Of a stretch of 64,000 nucleotides of DNA, positions 1-8,900 are shown one piece after another. This DNA is from a virus. Below the pieces are notes generated by a model that made no database searches, was not told the origin of the DNA, and saw nothing but the letters and a program-made list of their open reading frames with translations. The DNA is taken from the IMG/VR virus record IMGVR_UViG_3300047462_000185, positions 1-64,000 of that record; one strand, written 5' to 3'. The translations under genes and the position numbers were made by a program. Each line of letters opens with the position of its first letter. Positions within the stretch are counted from its first letter, which is position 1.

Positions 1-483
1 TATCCGAGCAATGATATCGGGGCCGGCCAAACCTTGGCTCAGTGCCAGTCGTCCGTGCTCTCCATTGGATTGCTCTGCTCGTCGCTGGGCATTCCGATCT
101 GGCAGACCACGCTGCCGCCCCGCACCACCAGTCCTCAAAGCTCGGCAAACCTGCAGACCGTGCTGTCGACCGAGTCGGTTCGTATCTCGTGGAATCATTG
201 GGTCCGCGACGGCATGCCGATCAACTCGTCGTATTCACCGCTCGCCGTGGGATCGAATTCCGCGATCCGGGTCGGTCAGGCGGGTCACCCGTTCAGCGGC
301 GTGTTCGACACTGGCGCGTTGATCGAGGTCAACGCCAGCAACCAGTTCCAGCTCGACGGCGGGTTCTGGTATTGCGGCCCGGGCAACAACACGGTCTACA
401 GCAATGACGGCACGCACTATAACGGGCTGGCCGCGGTGCTGATGCAGCAGGGCATCACGACAAGCGTTTTCACGGTCAATTAA
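1..483 (+). CDS. SGNH/GDSL-type hydrolase, C-terminal part
   Basis: The reading frame is open from the first base, so the N-terminus lies outside the window. About 160 residues remain. Near the end is NDGTHYNG, which fits the Asp-x-x-His block that supplies the catalytic Asp and His of SGNH hydrolases. The stretch IPIWQTTLPPRTTS resembles the part of that family that follows the central beta strand. In phages such domains often sit in tail spikes or fibres and de-acetylate host polysaccharides; this role is inferred. The Ser nucleophile block is not visible because the gene is cut. Confidence 0.6.
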   Translation, partial: YPSNDIGAGQTLAQCQSSVLSIGLLCSSLGIPIWQTTLPPRTTSPQSSANLQTVLSTESVRISWNHWVRDGMPINSSYSPLAVGSNSAIRVGQAGHPFSGVFDTGALIEVNASNQFQLDGGFWYCGPGNNTVYSNDGTHYNGLAAVLMQQGITTSVFTVN

Positions 484-500
484 ATCGGGGGCGCGCAGGC

Positions 501-731
501 ATGATCTCGCTCTGGCGCACCGCGCTCACCTCCAGGGACAATCAGTCCGGCGATATCGGCCGCATCTCCCTAGCACTCCTGCTCACCACCTATTGCTGCC
601 TTGAGATCTACAGTGTGGTCTGGCTCAAGCAGCCATTCAGCGAGATGCAATTCGCCACGGCAGGCGCCGCTCTCGTGGCGGGCTGCTCGGCAGGGCTGCG
701 TCTGAAGGCCTCCACCGAACCGGGCAGCTGA
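501..731 (+). CDS. small membrane protein, two predicted TM helices
   Basis: This 76-residue protein has two hydrophobic stretches, about residues 21-42 and 50-66, with a basic N-terminus. No family is recognised. Its stop overlaps the start of the minor head gene (TGATG), so it is translated with the head operon. The size and topology would suit a holin or a membrane-anchored accessory protein, but its position ahead of the head genes and far from the lysis cassette argues against assigning holin. The Shine-Dalgarno is weak. Confidence 0.5.
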   Translation: MISLWRTALTSRDNQSGDIGRISLALLLTTYCCLEIYSVVWLKQPFSEMQFATAGAALVAGCSAGLRLKASTEPGS

Positions 732-2731
732 TGCTGGTCAAGCACGAGGCCGGCAAGCCGCTCAGCGATGCGGAACGCAAGCAGCGCCGCGACGCGGCAC
801 GGGCGCGCTGGCACGTCGGCCTCGTCGCGACAGGCGCTGCTGTCGGCGCGGCTGCCGGTGCTGGGCGTGCCGCGGCGCGCACCGCGATCACGAGCCAGAA
901 CGAGATCGTGGCCCGCACCCGCGCCGCCGGCGTGCATGCGGCAGAGACAGCCGCCGCGGCCGAGCGTCGCATCCAGGAACGCGCAGATCGGCGCAACGCC
1001 GCGATCCGCGAGGCGTTTCGGTTTCGCAGGCGCGCAAACCCAGAGACGCAGCGCGAGCGCCAGCAGCGCTTTGGGCGCACCCTCGAGGAGGCCCGAAAGC
1101 CGGATACTGCAGCGGCGCGCCGCACCGTGCCGCCCGTCATCGGCACGCCCGAAAATGCGCGCATTTACGACTACCAGATCGCCTCTGCGCAACTGAAGCT
1201 GGGTGCCGAGCAGCGCTACCTTGCGCGCCTCAAGCAAGCCGAGCAGGACGCGTTCGACGGCAAGGACGTGCAGGCGCCCGAGCCGCGTCTGGTCCGCGCC
1301 ATCACCCAGCGCGTGGCGCGCCTGCAGCGCGACCTCGATGAGCTGAACCGGCTCAAGGCGCGCGCGCACGACAAGATCGTGCGGCGGGGCACCACAGCAA
1401 CCCGCCGGGGCAAGTCCGTCGATGTGCGGCCCACCACGACCGACCAGTTCCGCGGCGGCGAAACACTGCGCCAGCGCAAGAACCGCATCCTTGGTGCCAA
1501 GCGCGAACTCGCGGCCAAGGAGCGCAAGGTGTTGGACCAGTCGGCCCGCACGACAGCTGCGCTGCGCACCAGGGCCCGTGAGACTGCCTTCGAGGACGCT
1601 GGGGAAGCTGTCAGGCGGGCCTTCGTGCAGGGCCGCTACGGGAGCCGCATCGCCCGTGCCGCCGGGCGTGCCGGCCTCGTGGGGGCCGGAATCGGGGCCG
1701 CCGTCGGCGCCGGTGTGGCCGGCGCACACTGGCTCGCTACCCGGCGGGTCGAGAAGCTGGCCAAGGCCGCACCCGATGAGCCGGAAGATCCGATCGAGGT
1801 CGAGCGGAAGATCGCGGTCGAGCTGGCCCGCGTGTTCCAGGGCTGGATCAAGCAGATCTCTGACGAGACACCGACCATCAAGCTGGAGCAGGACCTGGGC
1901 CGCGCCCTGGCGCCGCTGGCCGACGTGTTCCGTGACGGCGCGAAGAAGCCGCCGATCGACGCCGGCGCGTCCGACCCCCGCGTGATCGAGTTCGACTTCG
2001 ACAAGATGAACCCAGCGGTGCGCCAGCACATGCAGGACTACACGCTGAACCGGATCCGTGAGATCTCCGACGAGCAGCGCGACGCGGTCCGTGCCGTGCT
2101 TCAGGGTGCCATAGCCGACGGCGCCGCACCTGCCACGATGGCGCAGCAGATCAAAGAGACGATCGGCTTGACCGTGGCCCAAGCTGCTATGGTCCAGACG
2201 TTCCGCAAGCAACTGGACGCGCTCGATCCGAACGCGCTGAACCGCCAGTTGCGCGACAAGCGGTTCGACCGGACCGTCCAGAAGGCGATCGACACCGGCA
2301 CACCGCTGTCGGACGCCCAGGTCAACAAGATGGTCGACGCGTATCACCGTCGGTTCGTCGCGTTGCGCGCCATGACGATCGCGCGGACCGAAGCGCTCCG
2401 AGCCGCGAACTACGGCAACCTGGCCGGGATGCGCCGCTTCCTGGAGGCGCACCCAGACTTCACAGTCATCAAGACCTGGAAGGCGACCGAGGACGAGCGG
2501 ACCCGCGAGACGCACCGCGAGCTCGACGGGCGCCAGGTCCTGGGGATCGACACGCCGTTCCTGACCGGCACGGGCGACACGATCCGCTGGCCGCACGACG
2601 ACACCGCGCCTGCGCGAGAGGTCGTCAACTGCCGCTGCACCCTGCAGTTCGTGGTCATCCCGAAGTCCACCGCCGTGTCCCGCTTCCTGACCGCCGATCA
2701 ACCCATAGCACCGTGGAGACCAAAGCCATGA
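731..2731 (+). CDS. MuF/SPP1 gp7-type minor head protein with long N-terminal extension
   Basis: The C-terminal part (about residues 540-645 of 666) has the phage head morphogenesis (MuF) pattern: a helix beginning TIARTEALRAANYG, a block ERTRETHRELDG, and the terminal VNCRC followed by strands. MuF proteins sit inside the procapsid near the portal and can be ejected with DNA. The first 330 residues are very rich in Arg/Ala with coiled-coil character. Two glycine-zipper stretches are present, about residues 33-50 and 315-335 (GLVGAGIGAAVGAGVAG), which could cross a membrane. The family is usually 250-400 residues, so the extension is unusual. The ATG overlaps the preceding stop. Confidence 0.8.
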   Translation: MLVKHEAGKPLSDAERKQRRDAARARWHVGLVATGAAVGAAAGAGRAAARTAITSQNEIVARTRAAGVHAAETAAAAERRIQERADRRNAAIREAFRFRRRANPETQRERQQRFGRTLEEARKPDTAAARRTVPPVIGTPENARIYDYQIASAQLKLGAEQRYLARLKQAEQDAFDGKDVQAPEPRLVRAITQRVARLQRDLDELNRLKARAHDKIVRRGTTATRRGKSVDVRPTTTDQFRGGETLRQRKNRILGAKRELAAKERKVLDQSARTTAALRTRARETAFEDAGEAVRRAFVQGRYGSRIARAAGRAGLVGAGIGAAVGAGVAGAHWLATRRVEKLAKAAPDEPEDPIEVERKIAVELARVFQGWIKQISDETPTIKLEQDLGRALAPLADVFRDGAKKPPIDAGASDPRVIEFDFDKMNPAVRQHMQDYTLNRIREISDEQRDAVRAVLQGAIADGAAPATMAQQIKETIGLTVAQAAMVQTFRKQLDALDPNALNRQLRDKRFDRTVQKAIDTGTPLSDAQVNKMVDAYHRRFVALRAMTIARTEALRAANYGNLAGMRRFLEAHPDFTVIKTWKATEDERTRETHRELDGRQVLGIDTPFLTGTGDTIRWPHDDTAPAREVVNCRCTLQFVVIPKSTAVSRFLTADQPIAPWRPKP

Positions 2732-3759
2732 CCCAGACCGCTGTCGCCACTGCCGACCGGCAGTATGGCGCCCTGCAGAAGATGATCGACGTGGCGAACA
2801 CGCCCGAGGCGAAACAGCGCCTGATGTTCAAGGTCGCGATGTATCGCGCCGACATCAACAAGGCGCAGGCCCAGTTCGAGCAGATGTCCAAGGCGATGAA
2901 GCCGGCCGAGGCCCAGACCGTGATGAAGGGCGCGCTCCAGAAGTGGATCGACGCGGGCGACGGCGAGCTGAAGAAGGCCGTGGCGCAAGGCGTGTTCGGC
3001 CATATGTCGAACGTCGGCAAGCCACCGGCCGGCGAGCATGGCACCCCGGTAGCGGGACGGATCACCGGCAAAGACGATGGCGGTGTGCCGCGCATCGGTG
3101 CCAAGCATCAGAGCGTCAAGGGCAACATGAGCCGGTCCGAGACGACAGGCGGCAAGGGCACGGTCGACCCGGTGGAGCGCGCCGAACATGAGCGTGGCCC
3201 GGAAGAGGACGAAATCCTGGCGCCCGACAGCGAGGATTTCGACTACGAGGGCGTCGAGGACGGCGAGACCGAGACGGTCGGCCATCCAGGTGACGACGAA
3301 GGCGAGGACGAGGGCGACATGAGGCGCAAGAAGGCCCGCGCCAAGCTCGCCGCCGGCGCCGGCAAGATCAAGGTCGGCCAAGCGTTTGGTGGCAAGGTCG
3401 GCCAGAAGGAGCCAATGCCGGCCAAGAAGGTCACTCTTGCGGTCGAGCTGGTGAAGATCGCTCCGGACGCGATGATCGATGTGCTGACCAAGTTGGCGCC
3501 GGCCGACAAGGTGGCGATGCTGACCAAGGCGGAGCGCTACGCGGCAGACCTGATGGCATTCATCGACGGGGCGCGCGAGGCCGGCCTGAGCAAGCGCGAT
3601 ATCAGCCGGTCGGTCAGCGAGTGGATGCGGGGCGGCGACGTGCTGACCAAGAAGTTCACCGCCGAGGCACTCGCCGGCGCCGGGCAGATCCCGCTCCAGC
3701 TCGGCAATATGGTCCTTGCCTGGGAGGGCCGGTCGGCGGGACGCGGCCCTTTCGGCTGA
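2728..3759 (+). CDS. hypothetical head-operon protein
   Basis: This 343-residue protein begins at an ATG overlapping the stop of the minor head gene (ATGA). The N-terminal 100 residues look helical (QKMIDVANTPEAKQRLMFK). A very acidic linker with EDEILAPDSEDFDYEG follows at about residues 155-195, then a basic stretch (KKARAKLAAGAGKIK) and a helical C-terminus. No family is recognised. Its place between the MuF protein and the protease suggests a role in head assembly or a packaged protein. This is inference from position only. Confidence 0.7.
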   Translation: MTQTAVATADRQYGALQKMIDVANTPEAKQRLMFKVAMYRADINKAQAQFEQMSKAMKPAEAQTVMKGALQKWIDAGDGELKKAVAQGVFGHMSNVGKPPAGEHGTPVAGRITGKDDGGVPRIGAKHQSVKGNMSRSETTGGKGTVDPVERAEHERGPEEDEILAPDSEDFDYEGVEDGETETVGHPGDDEGEDEGDMRRKKARAKLAAGAGKIKVGQAFGGKVGQKEPMPAKKVTLAVELVKIAPDAMIDVLTKLAPADKVAMLTKAERYAADLMAFIDGAREAGLSKRDISRSVSEWMRGGDVLTKKFTAEALAGAGQIPLQLGNMVLAWEGRSAGRGPFG

Positions 3760-3782
3760 GGAAGAGCTTTTCCGAGGGCGCG

Positions 3783-3926
3783 ATGCATGCCCTCGGGAAC
3801 GCGATCGGCATCATCGAGCGCCAGGCCGCGCGGCGCGCGAAGCCGAAATCTTCCCGGCACCACCTGATTGCCGGCTATCGCGTCGGGCGCGGCCTGCCCG
3901 CGAAGAAAGGGTTCACCGCGCCATGA
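3783..3926 (+). CDS. small basic protein, 47 residues
   Basis: This short frame starts at ATG 3783, about 5 bases after a GAGGG Shine-Dalgarno. It ends at a TGA that overlaps the ATG of the protease gene (ATGA). Roughly a quarter of its residues are Arg or Lys. It fills the otherwise empty gap in a tightly packed operon, which supports it as real. No family is recognised. Confidence 0.45.
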   Translation: MHALGNAIGIIERQAARRAKPKSSRHHLIAGYRVGRGLPAKKGFTAP

Positions 3927-5170
3927 ACATGTCGCTGACGATGCCGCCGAAGGGCGCGATGCAAATCTTCGTCCCGCTCTGCAAGATCGACGAGGAGAAG
4001 CGCCTGGTCTATGGCATTGCCGCAGTCGAGAAGCCGGACAAGGCTGGCGAGATCATGGACTATGCCACGGCCAAGCCGGCCTTCACCGAATGGTCGAACA
4101 GCTTCTCGAATGCCACGAACGGCATGTCCAAGGGCAATGTGCGCGTGATGCATAACCCGAAGTTGGTCGCGGGCAAGCTGACCGACATGACGTTCGACGA
4201 CGACAACAAGGCGGTCCATGTCTGCGCGAAGATCGTCGACGACGCCGAGTGGCAGAAGACGCTGGAGGGCTGCTACACCGGTTTCTCGATCGGCGGCGGC
4301 TATGGCAATTGGTGGGCCGATGGCGCCTTGAAGCGCTACACGCCGAAGATCGCCGAGATCAGCCTGGTGGACAGCCCGTGCATCCCGGGCGCGCGCATCA
4401 TCGAGCTGCAGAAGGCGGACGGCAGCGTGACGGAGATCCACGCGACCGGCCGTGCCCCGCTGACCTACGGGCAGATGGTGCCGCCCAAGACCTATGGCGA
4501 TTTGGCGAAGGGGTTGGGTGGCATCGCGCGCATGGCGGGTCGGGGCGCCCTGAATTACTTCGACAGGGCTGGCGATATTGGCGAAAATATTGGAAGTTAC
4601 GCAGGCGGCCACATCGGAAATTTCGCCGGCAGAGCCGCAGCAACCGCGCCAGCCGTGGCTGCTTATGTTGGTGCGAAAAACCATGTCAGTGCAGCGTTAA
4701 GCGACCGTAAGCGCGACGAGCACGGCCGCTTCGCCGCTAAAATCGATGGCGCCTACGAAATGCGCAAAGGTCTGGGCGGTTTTGCGCGGATCGCCGGCCG
4801 CATCGAGCGCGAGGCTGTGCATTCGCCGCGGCTGGGCACCCCGGTTCGCCCGCGCATCCAGAGCGAGGGCCGATTCTCGGCGCGGCTCGGCAGCGGTATG
4901 GAAGATGCCAAGTCGCGCGACGCATCCGGCGCGACACATGCGCCAAGAAAGACAGGCCGTGGTCGCCTGATCACCGAACACGAGGTGCGCGCCGCGGCTC
5001 GCTCCGGCGCGGTTGGTGCAGGCATCGGAGCGGCCGCAGGCTATGGTGCTGGCCGCCGCGCCAAGCCCTTCGCCAGCACGGTCGAGCCGGACGAGCATCG
5101 CCGCGATGAGCATGGTCGCTTCGCCCACAAGATCGATGGCGCCCACGAGTTGAGCAAGCGCCGTGTCTAA
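3923..5170 (+). CDS. XkdF-type putative prohead protease with basic C-terminal tail
   Basis: Residues about 10-165 match the XkdF-like putative serine protease domain of phages. The visible blocks are VYGIAAVEKPDKAGEIMDY, a histidine in VRVMHNPKLVAGK, GCYTGFSIGGGYG and EISLVDSPCIPGARI. The role would be cleavage of scaffold or capsid during maturation. The remaining 250 residues are not protease-like. They contain GAVGAGIGAAAGYGAG (glycine zipper) and two copies of RDEHGRFA-x-KIDGA. The start is ATG 3923, overlapping the previous stop. Order MuF - protease - capsid fits HK97-fold head operons. Confidence 0.72.
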   Translation: MNMSLTMPPKGAMQIFVPLCKIDEEKRLVYGIAAVEKPDKAGEIMDYATAKPAFTEWSNSFSNATNGMSKGNVRVMHNPKLVAGKLTDMTFDDDNKAVHVCAKIVDDAEWQKTLEGCYTGFSIGGGYGNWWADGALKRYTPKIAEISLVDSPCIPGARIIELQKADGSVTEIHATGRAPLTYGQMVPPKTYGDLAKGLGGIARMAGRGALNYFDRAGDIGENIGSYAGGHIGNFAGRAAATAPAVAAYVGAKNHVSAALSDRKRDEHGRFAAKIDGAYEMRKGLGGFARIAGRIEREAVHSPRLGTPVRPRIQSEGRFSARLGSGMEDAKSRDASGATHAPRKTGRGRLITEHEVRAAARSGAVGAGIGAAAGYGAGRRAKPFASTVEPDEHRRDEHGRFAHKIDGAHELSKRRV

Positions 5171-5285
5171 GCCGCCGCACATCCCACCGATCGTCCTGCT
5201 CGGTCTGTTCAGCCTGTTCCTGATGATCGGGTTCTATATGGTGATCGGCGAGATCGTGTCCGGCACGATGATGCCCGGAGCCTAA
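5163..5285 (+). CDS. small single-pass membrane protein, 40 residues
   Basis: A GTG start at 5163 overlaps the last codons and stop of the protease gene. The product has one strongly hydrophobic helix (IVLLGLFSLFLMIGFYMVIG). It is the last + strand gene before a reverse-strand island. No family is recognised and its role is unknown. Confidence 0.45.
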   Translation: MSKPPHIPPIVLLGLFSLFLMIGFYMVIGEIVSGTMMPGA

Positions 5286-5289
5286 CGCC

Positions 5290-5622
5290 TCACCGATAGA
5301 CGCAGACCAGCGATCCCGACGATCGCAACACGGTCTTGTTCATGTCGCAGACCGTGGCGGCCAGCCCGACCGGCGGCGGCGGCCCGTGCTCGATCATGGC
5401 GAGCATGTCGTTGAACGTCAGCTGATCGCCCGGCAAACAGGTGCCTCGTATCTGCGACACGATCTCGGTTCCCGACGGCTCGAAAGTGCGGACCATGTTG
5501 ACCACGCATGCGCCATTGGTCCGGGAGTTGTGATACGAAGTCTCGACCGGCTGAATAGCGGGTTGCGGCGCTGCGCAGCCAGCCAGAACAAGCGCAAATA
5601 TCGTCAGGTTTAGACTTCGCAT
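5290..5622 (-). CDS. small lipoprotein, candidate superinfection-exclusion moron
   Basis: This 110-residue protein has a signal peptide ending in the lipobox LAGC, so Cys15 should be lipidated and the protein exported. The mature part has four further Cys residues that could form disulfides in the periplasm. It lies on the strand opposite to the head operon it interrupts. Small phage lipoproteins of this type, such as T5 Llp, block receptors against superinfection; applying that role here is inference. It could instead be an unrelated envelope protein. Confidence 0.65.
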   Translation of the reverse strand: MRSLNLTIFALVLAGCAAPQPAIQPVETSYHNSRTNGACVVNMVRTFEPSGTEIVSQIRGTCLPGDQLTFNDMLAMIEHGPPPPVGLAATVCDMNKTVLRSSGSLVCVYR

Positions 5623-5640
5623 TCTCGTCTCCTTACAACG

Positions 5641-5670
5641 AAAAACGCCGCACCCCGAAGGATGCAGCGC
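5641..5670 (-). terminator. rho-independent terminator of the 69-residue membrane gene
   Basis: On the minus strand a GC-rich stem (CGCTGCATCC pairing with GGTGCGGCG, one bulged base) with a TTCGG loop is followed by five T. It lies directly after the stop of the leftward membrane gene and before the lipoprotein gene. The two genes may therefore not be fully co-transcribed. Confidence 0.6.
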
Positions 5671-5880
5671 CTAGTCTTTCGGCCACAAATTGAAGCGGTT
5701 CATGACTTCGGTTGATCCAAAGCCAATCAGGACAAGCAACCAAACCGGGACAAGCCACCAAACCAAGAAGAAAATCGCGAAAACGAACAGCAATACACCA
5801 GCCAGCTGTCCGAAGAAGGACAAATCTTCATCGCTTTTGTATCCGGCGTGATTGTTGTTGGTTTCGGGCTTCTTCTGCAT
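5671..5880 (-). CDS. small membrane protein, two TM helices
   Basis: This 69-residue protein starts at ATG 5880, preceded by the strong Shine-Dalgarno GGAGGG. After a polar N-terminus (MQKKPETNNNHAGYKSDED) it has a long hydrophobic region (LLFVFAIFFLVWWLVPVWLL) long enough for two short helices. Longer upstream frames lack a ribosome site. A 14-bp palindrome sits 10 bases upstream in the divergent promoter region. With the neighbouring lipoprotein it forms an envelope-directed reverse-strand pair. Confidence 0.6.
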   Translation of the reverse strand: MQKKPETNNNHAGYKSDEDLSFFGQLAGVLLFVFAIFFLVWWLVPVWLLVLIGFGSTEVMNRFNLWPKD

Positions 5881-5890
5881 TTTCCCTCCA

Positions 5891-5904
5891 CACACGATCA
5901 TGTG
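5891..5904. promoter_or_regulatory. 14-bp palindrome copy 1 (CACACGATCATGTG)
   Basis: This is a member of the dispersed CACATnnnnATGTG family. It lies between the leftward membrane gene (start 5880) and the rightward 1593-residue gene (start 5965), so it could control either promoter. Confidence 0.55.
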
Positions 5905-5964
5905 GGAACTCAGCACCGTAACGGCTAGCGGCGGTGATCTGCAACCCTGGAATGAGGAGAGGCC

Positions 5965-8900
5965 ATGGCTCTGCCGAATCCTCACTTCGATGCCTCGGTG
6001 ATCGGCGCGTTGCGCCAGCGTCTCGTGGCGCACAACCAGGCGCTCGCCAAGCGGGACGACAGGCTCACCCTAGGCAAGATGAAGGGGCTCTATCGGCGCT
6101 TCTACCATGGCAGCGATGATCCGCACGTCGCTGCCCTGATCCGGATCGACAGCCACCTCGCCAAGTTGCGTAAGGCCGAGTTCGACGCGGATGACCATCC
6201 CCGCGGCGCTGGCGGCAAGTTCCGCTCGAAGGGCGGAGCGAGAGCTGGTGCATTCTACCCGGCAACCCGCGATCAGCACGAGGCGCTGAAAGACGAGAAC
6301 TACGGTTATCGCCAAAACCAAACCGCGATCATTCCCGAGACGCGCTACGAGACGCTCGGACCTCCCGCTGCCACAGCGATCGGTGTGGGAGCAGGTGCTA
6401 TCCAGGGCGCTCTGTTCTCGACCCCAAAGGGAGACGCAGTCGATCGCGTTGTGGGGCGTTTCGGCCGCGGATTGGGATGGCTGGCAGGTGATATCGCGGG
6501 TCGCGCCACAATCGGAGCACCTGTTGTCTTGAGCGCGAAGGCAGCGAGACTTGGAATCGGAATGATCAACCGTTCTACCGGTTCTCGATTTCCGCGACCA
6601 AAACCAGATGCGGGCAAAAAATATTTGGCAGCGGGAGCCAAGATCGGCCGTCGTGCTGGACAACAAGTAGGCGGCCTTGCAGGAAAAGCCACTGGGCAGC
6701 TTGCTTCCATTCCGGCGTGGGCAACACGTCGAGCAATCGCAGGAATGATACCAGGTCGCCGCGGCAAATTGATTGCCGCACTCGCTGGGGGTTCGGTCGG
6801 CGGCGTTTTTCCAGGCTATTACGCCTATGGGCACTACCTCAACGCTGGCGTCTCATCGATCGCCCCTTTCATCGACGCGATGTTCCCGCGCCATGTCGAA
6901 AAGGCATTCGGCGCCGACATCGCCGCGCTCCTGACGGACTCCGAGGTGCTGGCCAAGCGCGACGCCGTGCTCGGCCTAGCCGGCGGCAACGACGTGTTGG
7001 AGAAGGCGCTGGGCGCCGAGATTGTGCGACGCGCCGTTCGGTTGATCGGCACCAAGGCCCGCGGCGTCGTCACCAGCAACGCGACCCAGGTGCCGCGCAA
7101 GTTCCGCATGTCGGCCGCGGGGCGCGCCGCCGTCACGGCCAGCGGTGGTGCGGTCGGCTCGATCGCCGGCGCCGCCGGCGGGGCCGCGGTTGGAGCCGGG
7201 CGGGCCATCTGGTCGGAGTTCAACGAAAAGCATCCCCGCGACGAGCGCGGGCGCTTCGCGCATGCCAATTCGGGTCGCGCCATCGCCCATGCCGCCGTGG
7301 TGGGGGCAGCGGTCGGCAGCGGGATCGGCCTGCTGGGCGGGCGCTACGCGGCGCGCCGGTTCGAAACCCGCCTGGCACGCAATGCCCTGGAGACGCATTT
7401 CTCGGCCGAAAACGTGCAGCGGATGCACAGCGACCTCGCCGCCAAGGTCAAGGAGCGCGTCGCGGATCGCTTTCTGGATGGGATGCACGACCCCGACAAA
7501 ATGCATGCCGAGGCGCTCGCAGCCGCGGCCCGAAACAAGACGGAGAAGTCTGAAGCGGCTGAGTTCGGGCGCGCCGCGTCGCACCTGGCGCGTCACCGTC
7601 CCTCCCTGCCCGAGACGATTCCTGTCGCACCTGGCGCGGACATGCATGGCACGGTGCGGGCCTCTCTGGCGCGCGCCGCCAGGGTGCGGTTCGACGCCAC
7701 GATAGGGCGCGCCGCCACATCGCCGATCAGCTGGATCACGCACCAGCTCGACGAGGGGTTCGACACCGAGTTCCGCAAGGGTATGTCGGCGCTCGGCGAA
7801 AAGATGCCGATGTTCGCCAACGCCAAGGGCGCCAAGGCGAACCTGATCAACAACGTCGATCCGGAGCAGCTCAGCCCCGAGGCCCGCAAGCTGTGGGACG
7901 GACTGGTGGCGCGCCGGACCAAGACGCTGGATGAGGTCAAGGAGACGCTACACCGCCGCACCGGCGATATGCAGGGTGCCCAGAAGACGCAACGTGAGTT
8001 GCAGCGCAAGGTAGATGCACTGGCGGCGAAGCGGCAGCATGTCGAATACCGGGGCGCCGAACTGATCGATGACGACGAAGCCGATCCGGCCGAGTTGCGT
8101 GCCTTCCTGAAATCCGAATTCGGCATCGAGTCGAAGGTAAGCAAGCGTCTCGCGCCAGAGGCGCAGCTCAAGGCGCTCAAGACCGAACTGCATAGCGCGA
8201 TCACACAGTTCGACGCCTCGGCCAAGACAGAGATCGAAGACATGACGCGCGACCTGGAGGACGCCAGGGAGCAGGTCAACCATCTGTCATCCGATATCCA
8301 CGGCGATCTGCGGCCCGCCGAGCGCGAGGCGATCCGCAACCCGTTCGCCACAGGCAAGAAGTCGCCGTTCTTCGAGCCGGTCCCGACCCGGGAAGAGCTT
8401 GAATTGATGCGCCAGGTCGCGATCCGGCGCGATCCGACCGTGCGCGCGTTCGACACCGTGACAGAGCAGCGCATCCGCGACGCCGGCAAGCGGCTCGGTA
8501 GCATCCTAGCGACGCAGAAGAAGGCGCTGGAGCGCCGGGGCCGCGCCGGCCTGACGGATGCCGGGGCGCACTGGATGCGCCGCGCCACGCCTATCCTGGC
8601 CCAGCATCTCGATGATGCGATGGCCGACCTGCACGCGCTGCGCGAGACGATGGTGGGCAATCGCGAGCCGAAGGGCTTCCTGCATTGGGTGCTGTTCGAC
8701 CGCGACATGAAGACCGCGGGCGCCTGGATGAAGGCTCAGGCCAAGAAGGCCCACGATTTCGGCGAGAAGATCGGCGGCGCGGCCTGGAACAACAAGGCGA
8801 AGATTGTCGGCGCGCTGGGCGTGGCCGAGGCGATCGGCGGCGTGTCCTACGACGACAAGACAGGCACGAAGGTGACGCTCAACCCGCTGAAATGGTCGCT

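Noticed and set aside
608-2701. 697-codon open frame on the minus strand
   Set aside because: It lies opposite the MuF-type gene, has His/Arg/Asp-rich low-information sequence typical of antisense frames in GC-rich DNA, and no ribosome site or family pattern.
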